Shown piece after piece: positions 60,450 to 64,000 of a stretch of DNA of 64,000 nucleotides. The position numbers and the translations under genes are program-made. The DNA lies in assembly GCF_044360475.1 (NCBI RefSeq), contig NZ_CP043494.1:992001-1056000 (forward strand). The letters are read 5' to 3'. The notes under the pieces are model-generated. The model made no database searches and had not been told where the DNA came from. It saw nothing but the letters and a program-made list of their open reading frames with translations. Numbering within the stretch: the stretch's first letter is position 1; each line of letters opens with the position of its first letter. The DNA is from Archangium minus. GTDB lineage: Bacteria > Myxococcota > Myxococcia > Myxococcales > Myxococcaceae.

Positions 60450-62216
60450 ATGGAGAACGCCGAGGTCGTGGCCATGCTCGGGGAGATCGCCGACCTCCTG
60501 GAGCTCACGAACGAGAATCCCTTCAAGGTCCGCGCCTACCGACGGGCAGCGCAGGTGGTGGACACGCTTCCTGTCCCCATCTCCGAGCTGGTGCACAAGG
60601 GAGAGCTCGGCAGCCTGCCCGGCGTGGGAGTCCACACCGCGGAGCGCATCGCCCAATTCGTCGAGTCGGGCACCTGTGACGTGCTCGAGCGCCTGCGCGG
60701 CAAGGTTCCCCCAGGCGTCATGGAGCTGCTGCGCATCGAGAGCGTGGGCCCGAAGACAGCCGCGCTCGTGTGGAAGGAGCTGGGCCTCACCTCCGTGGAC
60801 GCGCTCGAGGAGGCCGCGCTCAGCGGCCGTCTGGCCACGCTGCCTCGCATGGGCGCCAAACGCGCGGAGGCCATCGTCTCGGCGGTGGCGCGTCACCGCT
60901 CCCGTCAGGGGCGCGTTCCCCTCCACCGAGCCCTTCCCTACGCCGAGGATCTCGTGGCGCGCCTGCGCGCGATTCCAGGCGTGAAGCAGGCCATCGCCGC
61001 CGGCAGCCTGCGGCGTCACAAGGAGACGGTGGGGGACTTGGATCTGCTCGTGTCCTCGACGGACCCCGAGCGCGTGGTGAGCGCCTTCCCGAAGCTGCCC
61101 GGAGTGACCACGCTGCTCGCCCAGGGGCCCACGAAGAGCACGGCGCGCCTGAGCGTGGGCTTACAGGTAGACCTGCGCGTCCTCCCGCCCGAGTCCTTTG
61201 GGGCCGCGCTCCACTACTTCACCGGCAGCAAGGCCCACAACATCGCCCTGCGCACGCGCGCGCTGCACAGGGGGCTCAAGGTCAGCGAGTACGGTGTCTT
61301 CGACGCGAAGGGTCGCCGCATTGCCGGAGAGCGCGAGGAGGACGTCTTCCGCGCCGTGGGCCTGCCGTGGATTCCCCCCGAGCTGCGCGAGGGCCTGGGC
61401 GAGCTGGAGGCCGCGGAGGCCGGCCGGCTCCCCACCCTCATCGAGGAGGAGGACCTGCGCGGAGATCTGCACGTGCACTCGGAGGCCTCGGCGGACGCGT
61501 CCAGCTCGCTGCTGGAGCTGGCCTCGGCCGCGAGGGGGTTCGGACGGAGCTACCTGGCCATCACGGACCACTCGCGCTCGCGCCCCCTGGGCCTGGACGA
61601 AGAGCGCCTGCGCGAGCACCTCGACACCATCCGCTGGATGGACCGGGAGCTGCGCGGGCGTCCCCACCTGCTCGCCGGTATCGAGGTGGACATCCTCCCC
61701 GACGGCTCGCTGGACCTCGGCGCGGAAGTGCTGTCGGAGCTCGACTGTGTGGTGGCCAGCGTGCACTCGCGCTTCAACATGTCCTCGGAGGAGATGACGG
61801 AGCGCATGGTGCGAGCGCTGCGCAGCGGGCTCGTGCACGTGCTGGGACACCCGAGTGGGCGGCTCATTGGGAGCAGGGACCCGTACCCGTATGACCTCGA
61901 GCGGGTGCTGGAGGTGGCGCGCGAGGAGGGTGTGGCGCTGGAGGTGAACGCGCACCCCGAGCGGCTCGACCTGACGGACTCGGCGTGCCAGAGGGCGAAG
62001 GCAGCGGGGGTGAAGCTCGTCATCTCCAGTGATTCTCACAATGCGCAACACCTGGACGACCTGCGCCACGGTGTCTGGGTGGCGCGGCGGGGTTGGCTGG
62101 AAGCGGGGGATGTGCTCAATACCCTGTCACTGTCGGAGCTGCGGCGTCACTTCCGCCGCTCGCGCCGCGTGTCCCCCTCCACCTGGACGGGCGAGGGCCC
62201 TGGACTCGCTCCATGA
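60450..62216 (+). CDS. PolX: DNA polymerase X family with C-terminal PHP domain
   Basis: 588 residues. Helix-hairpin-helix segments (GSLPGVGVHTAERI and IESVGPKTAALV) are followed by the polymerase palm with GSLRRHKETVGDLDLLV, whose two Asp bind metal, and KAHNIALRTRA. From about residue 340 the PHP phosphoesterase domain begins with DLHVHSEAS and contains AITDHSRS, GIEVDIL, and the C-terminal ISSDSHNAQHL. Bacterial PolX combines gap-filling synthesis with 3'-5' exonuclease or AP endonuclease activity in base-excision repair. All motifs appear intact. Confidence 0.92.
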   Translation: MENAEVVAMLGEIADLLELTNENPFKVRAYRRAAQVVDTLPVPISELVHKGELGSLPGVGVHTAERIAQFVESGTCDVLERLRGKVPPGVMELLRIESVGPKTAALVWKELGLTSVDALEEAALSGRLATLPRMGAKRAEAIVSAVARHRSRQGRVPLHRALPYAEDLVARLRAIPGVKQAIAAGSLRRHKETVGDLDLLVSSTDPERVVSAFPKLPGVTTLLAQGPTKSTARLSVGLQVDLRVLPPESFGAALHYFTGSKAHNIALRTRALHRGLKVSEYGVFDAKGRRIAGEREEDVFRAVGLPWIPPELREGLGELEAAEAGRLPTLIEEEDLRGDLHVHSEASADASSSLLELASAARGFGRSYLAITDHSRSRPLGLDEERLREHLDTIRWMDRELRGRPHLLAGIEVDILPDGSLDLGAEVLSELDCVVASVHSRFNMSSEEMTERMVRALRSGLVHVLGHPSGRLIGSRDPYPYDLERVLEVAREEGVALEVNAHPERLDLTDSACQRAKAAGVKLVISSDSHNAQHLDDLRHGVWVARRGWLEAGDVLNTLSLSELRRHFRRSRRVSPSTWTGEGPGLAP

Positions 62217-62401
62217 CTCAGACATGAAAGGCGGCGTCAATCACCCTCCGGTGCCATGGAGGGGGTCTGGGGATGGGTCATCATGGTGGGCCCTGTCTGT
62301 TCAATCCTTGTCGTCACGGCGACCGTTGGACACTCCCTGTGGCGAGGTGGCCGGACTCGGGGAATGAAGCAAATTCACGCGAATCGCGCGAGGGGGCTCC
62401 C

Positions 62402-62803
62402 GTGACACATACCGTGCTACTCGTCGAGGACAGCAACACCATTCGGCACATCCTCAAAATCTATCTGATGAAGTTGAAGCTGGATTTCCTCGATGCGGAC
62501 CGGGCCGAGAGGGGGCTGGAGCTGTTGCAGACACATCCGGTGCATCTCGTCATCGCGGACGTCAATATGCCGGGCGGAATGGATGGGCTGGAATTCGTGC
62601 GCCGTGTGCGCGCGAGTGCGCGCGAGCCGATGCGACAGCTGCCCATCGTGCTGCTCACGGGGGGCAAGGCGCCGGATCTCGAGGCCCGGGGGCTGCAGGC
62701 CGGTGCCTCCGAGTTCGTACGCAAGCCTGTCTCCATTGACGCGCTCGCCAGCGTGGTTCGTCGGCAACTCGGATTGCCTGTGGGGGTGGAGCTCGTCGCC
62801 TGA
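62402..62803 (+). CDS. Single-domain response regulator, first of a pair
   Basis: 133 residues, a lone receiver. VLLVEDSNTIRHILK at the N-terminus, phospho-acceptor Asp in LVIADVNMPGGMDG, and the Lys of RKPVSI are in place, with LTGGKAPDL replacing the more common LTA loop. GTG 62402 follows GAGGGGG. There is no output domain, so it would act by protein contact, like CheY. The paralogue at 62975 shares the unusual LTGGKAPDL loop. Confidence 0.9.
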   Translation: MTHTVLLVEDSNTIRHILKIYLMKLKLDFLDADRAERGLELLQTHPVHLVIADVNMPGGMDGLEFVRRVRASAREPMRQLPIVLLTGGKAPDLEARGLQAGASEFVRKPVSIDALASVVRRQLGLPVGVELVA

Positions 62804-62974
62804 TCCAACGCAGTCGGGTGTTGAACAGCATTCTGGATTCACTCGCTTGGAGTGTTCAGTGTTGATCGAGCGGGTGCCCGCGGCGAATGACCTCGGGTCG
62901 ACACACGCGGGACCTTTCGGAATCCTTTCTTCCACGGCTTTCCGTTTGTAGCTGGATTCGCCGAGGGGGATGCA

Positions 62975-63379
62975 ATGAAGCGCACCGTGCTGCTCGTCGA
63001 TGACAGCGACACCATCCGGCACATCATCAAGGTCTACTTGATGAAGTTGAAGCAGGTGGAGTTCCTCGATGCGGACCGTTCCGATCGGGGATTGAAGTTG
63101 CTGGGCGCGAACGCCGTGGACCTCGTCATCGCGGACTTCAACATGCCGGGGATGAATGGCCTGGACTTCGTGCGCGAGGTGCGCTCGGACAAACGGCACG
63201 AGGTGAGCCACGTGCCGCTCGTGCTGCTCACGGGCGGCAAGGCGCCGGACCTCGAGAAACGCGCGCTGGAGTCGGGGGTCTCCGAGTTCGTGCGCAAGCC
63301 CATCTCCAGCGCGGCGCTCACGGCCGTGGTGCGCCGGCACCTCAGGTTGCCCGAGGACGTGGACGACCTGGTTGCCTGA
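62975..63379 (+). CDS. Single-domain response regulator, second of a pair
   Basis: 134 residues, a receiver with VLLVDDSDTIRHIIK, acceptor Asp in LVIADFNMPGMNG, LTGGKAPDL and RKPISS. It is clearly a duplicate of the gene at 62402, with changes such as KLKLDFLDADRA to KLKQVEFLDADRS and NMPGGMDG to NMPGMNG. The 171-bp gap between them has no gene and may hold a separate promoter. No histidine kinase is adjacent. Confidence 0.9.
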   Translation: MKRTVLLVDDSDTIRHIIKVYLMKLKQVEFLDADRSDRGLKLLGANAVDLVIADFNMPGMNGLDFVREVRSDKRHEVSHVPLVLLTGGKAPDLEKRALESGVSEFVRKPISSAALTAVVRRHLRLPEDVDDLVA

Positions 63380-63468
63380 GCCGAGCGCTTCGTGAGTGAG
63401 CTGTCCGCCGAGGAGCACGAAGAGCGTATGCTCTCGGGGTGGAGGGCTCATTCAGGAGGAATTCGGGA

Positions 63469-63750
63469 ATGCAGCTTCGGAGGATGACGGGCGTGCTTGT
63501 CGTGCTGTCGGCGATGGGCCTGGCGCTGACGGCCTGCAAGGGAGGAATCGACCTGTCGTGCTCGGTGGACAAGGACTGCCTCGAGTCCGAGCTCTGCCAT
63601 CCGGACGAGAAGGTGTGCATGCAGATGTGCAGAACGGCCGATGATTGCCCCGAGTCCGCCGATACCTGCGAGCCATTGACCGAAGCGAACACCCCGAAGG
63701 TCTGCAAGTGCAAGAATCCAGAAGGGTGTCGGGACGGAACGAGCCCGTAG
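63469..63750 (+). CDS. Small cysteine-rich lipoprotein
   Basis: 93 residues with lipobox ALTAC and ten or so cysteines in the mature part (CSVDKDCLESELCHPDEKVC, CRTADDC). The spacing resembles short disulfide-rich modules of myxobacterial surface lipoproteins. ATG 63469 is set by AGGAGGA eight bases upstream. The function is unknown. Confidence 0.75.
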   Translation: MQLRRMTGVLVVLSAMGLALTACKGGIDLSCSVDKDCLESELCHPDEKVCMQMCRTADDCPESADTCEPLTEANTPKVCKCKNPEGCRDGTSP

Positions 63751-63754
63751 CGGC

Positions 63755-64000
63755 TCAAGGCAGCGCGAAGATGCGATCCTCGTAGTCCTGGGTGAAGCGG
63801 TTGCCCACCTCGTCGGTGAGGGGCTGTCCGGCCGCGTCCACCGAGGTGGTACAGGCATAGTGGGCCGCCTTGGCGCGAGGCTGGACGAACATGGGCTGCA
63901 CCAGCCACCGGCCCTGGTGGTTCGCGTAGGCGTTGCACATGAGCTGCACCTTGTTGCGGTTGATGGCCAGCTTGAGGTGCGTGGCGTCCTGGAGGAAGGA
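63755..64000 (-). CDS. Unknown protein, C-terminal part only (gene continues beyond the window)
   Basis: About 81 C-terminal residues are visible: HLKLAINRNKVQLMCNAYANHQGRW through YEDRIFALP. No domain is recognised. The frame is open to the right edge, so the start lies outside. It converges with the small lipoprotein gene, four bases apart. Confidence 0.65.
   Translation of the reverse strand, partial: SFLQDATHLKLAINRNKVQLMCNAYANHQGRWLVQPMFVQPRAKAAHYACTTSVDAAGQPLTDEVGNRFTQDYEDRIFALP

Overview
The window looks like a chromosomal segment of a large, GC-rich myxobacterial genome. The closest fit by gene content is the Cystobacterineae (Archangium, Cystobacter or Melittangium type); I infer this from content and cannot check it by search. 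The pointers are the number of hybrid histidine kinases and lipoproteins, a serine/threonine kinase with a fused ATPase, SitA-type lipoprotein toxins with Imm11-type immunity genes, paired DUF5985 proteins, a caspase-like protease and very high GC at third codon positions. I saw no rRNA, tRNA, CRISPR array, transposase or phage genes.

Layout. 1-6757: the 5' part of a Ser/Thr kinase-cyclase-ATPase gene that leaves the window on the left, a CHASE hybrid kinase, a PAF-acetylhydrolase-like lipoprotein and a secreted DNase I-fold hydrolase. 6985-11762: an operon mmsA-urc1-urc4-upp that matches the URC pathway of uracil catabolism, preceded by a phased direct repeat. 11811-15665: a tandemly duplicated lipoprotein toxin/immunity pair. 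15953-17095: a stand-alone PheS-like ligase with an FDX-ACB domain and unknown role. 17124-24390: fatty acid hydroxylase, triheme cytochrome c, M55 peptidase fusion, an NGLSL-repeat lipoprotein, a P450 and a LOG-fold protein. 24576-32906: secreted subtilase, a secreted protein, a caspase-like three-gene operon, and an ECF sigma/anti-sigma pair. 33008-43521: a pseudo-phosphatase, a giant poly-HAMP hybrid kinase overlapping a second RR-PAS-kinase gene, a three-gene winged-helix/DUF5985 operon and a REC-GAF-PAS kinase.

43680-57346 is organised around tryptophan/kynurenine breakdown. A tight seven-gene operon (48743-55529) encodes 2-aminomuconate-semialdehyde dehydrogenase, 2-aminomuconate deaminase, 3-hydroxyanthranilate dioxygenase, ACMS decarboxylase, kynureninase, kynurenine 3-monooxygenase and an SDR. 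A 4-oxalocrotonate decarboxylase (43680) and a possible kynurenine formamidase (56540) lie on either side on the opposite strand. Together they give a route from formylkynurenine to 2-oxopent-4-enoate. With the URC operon, this suggests an organism equipped to use nucleobases and aromatic amino acids, as expected of a predator (inference).

57491-64000: pgi, a Uma2-like protein, a PolX-type DNA polymerase/PHP protein, two paralogous single-domain response regulators, a small cysteine-rich lipoprotein and the end of an unknown gene that leaves the window on the right. A short interspersed hairpin element recurs at least five times, mostly directly 3' of genes.
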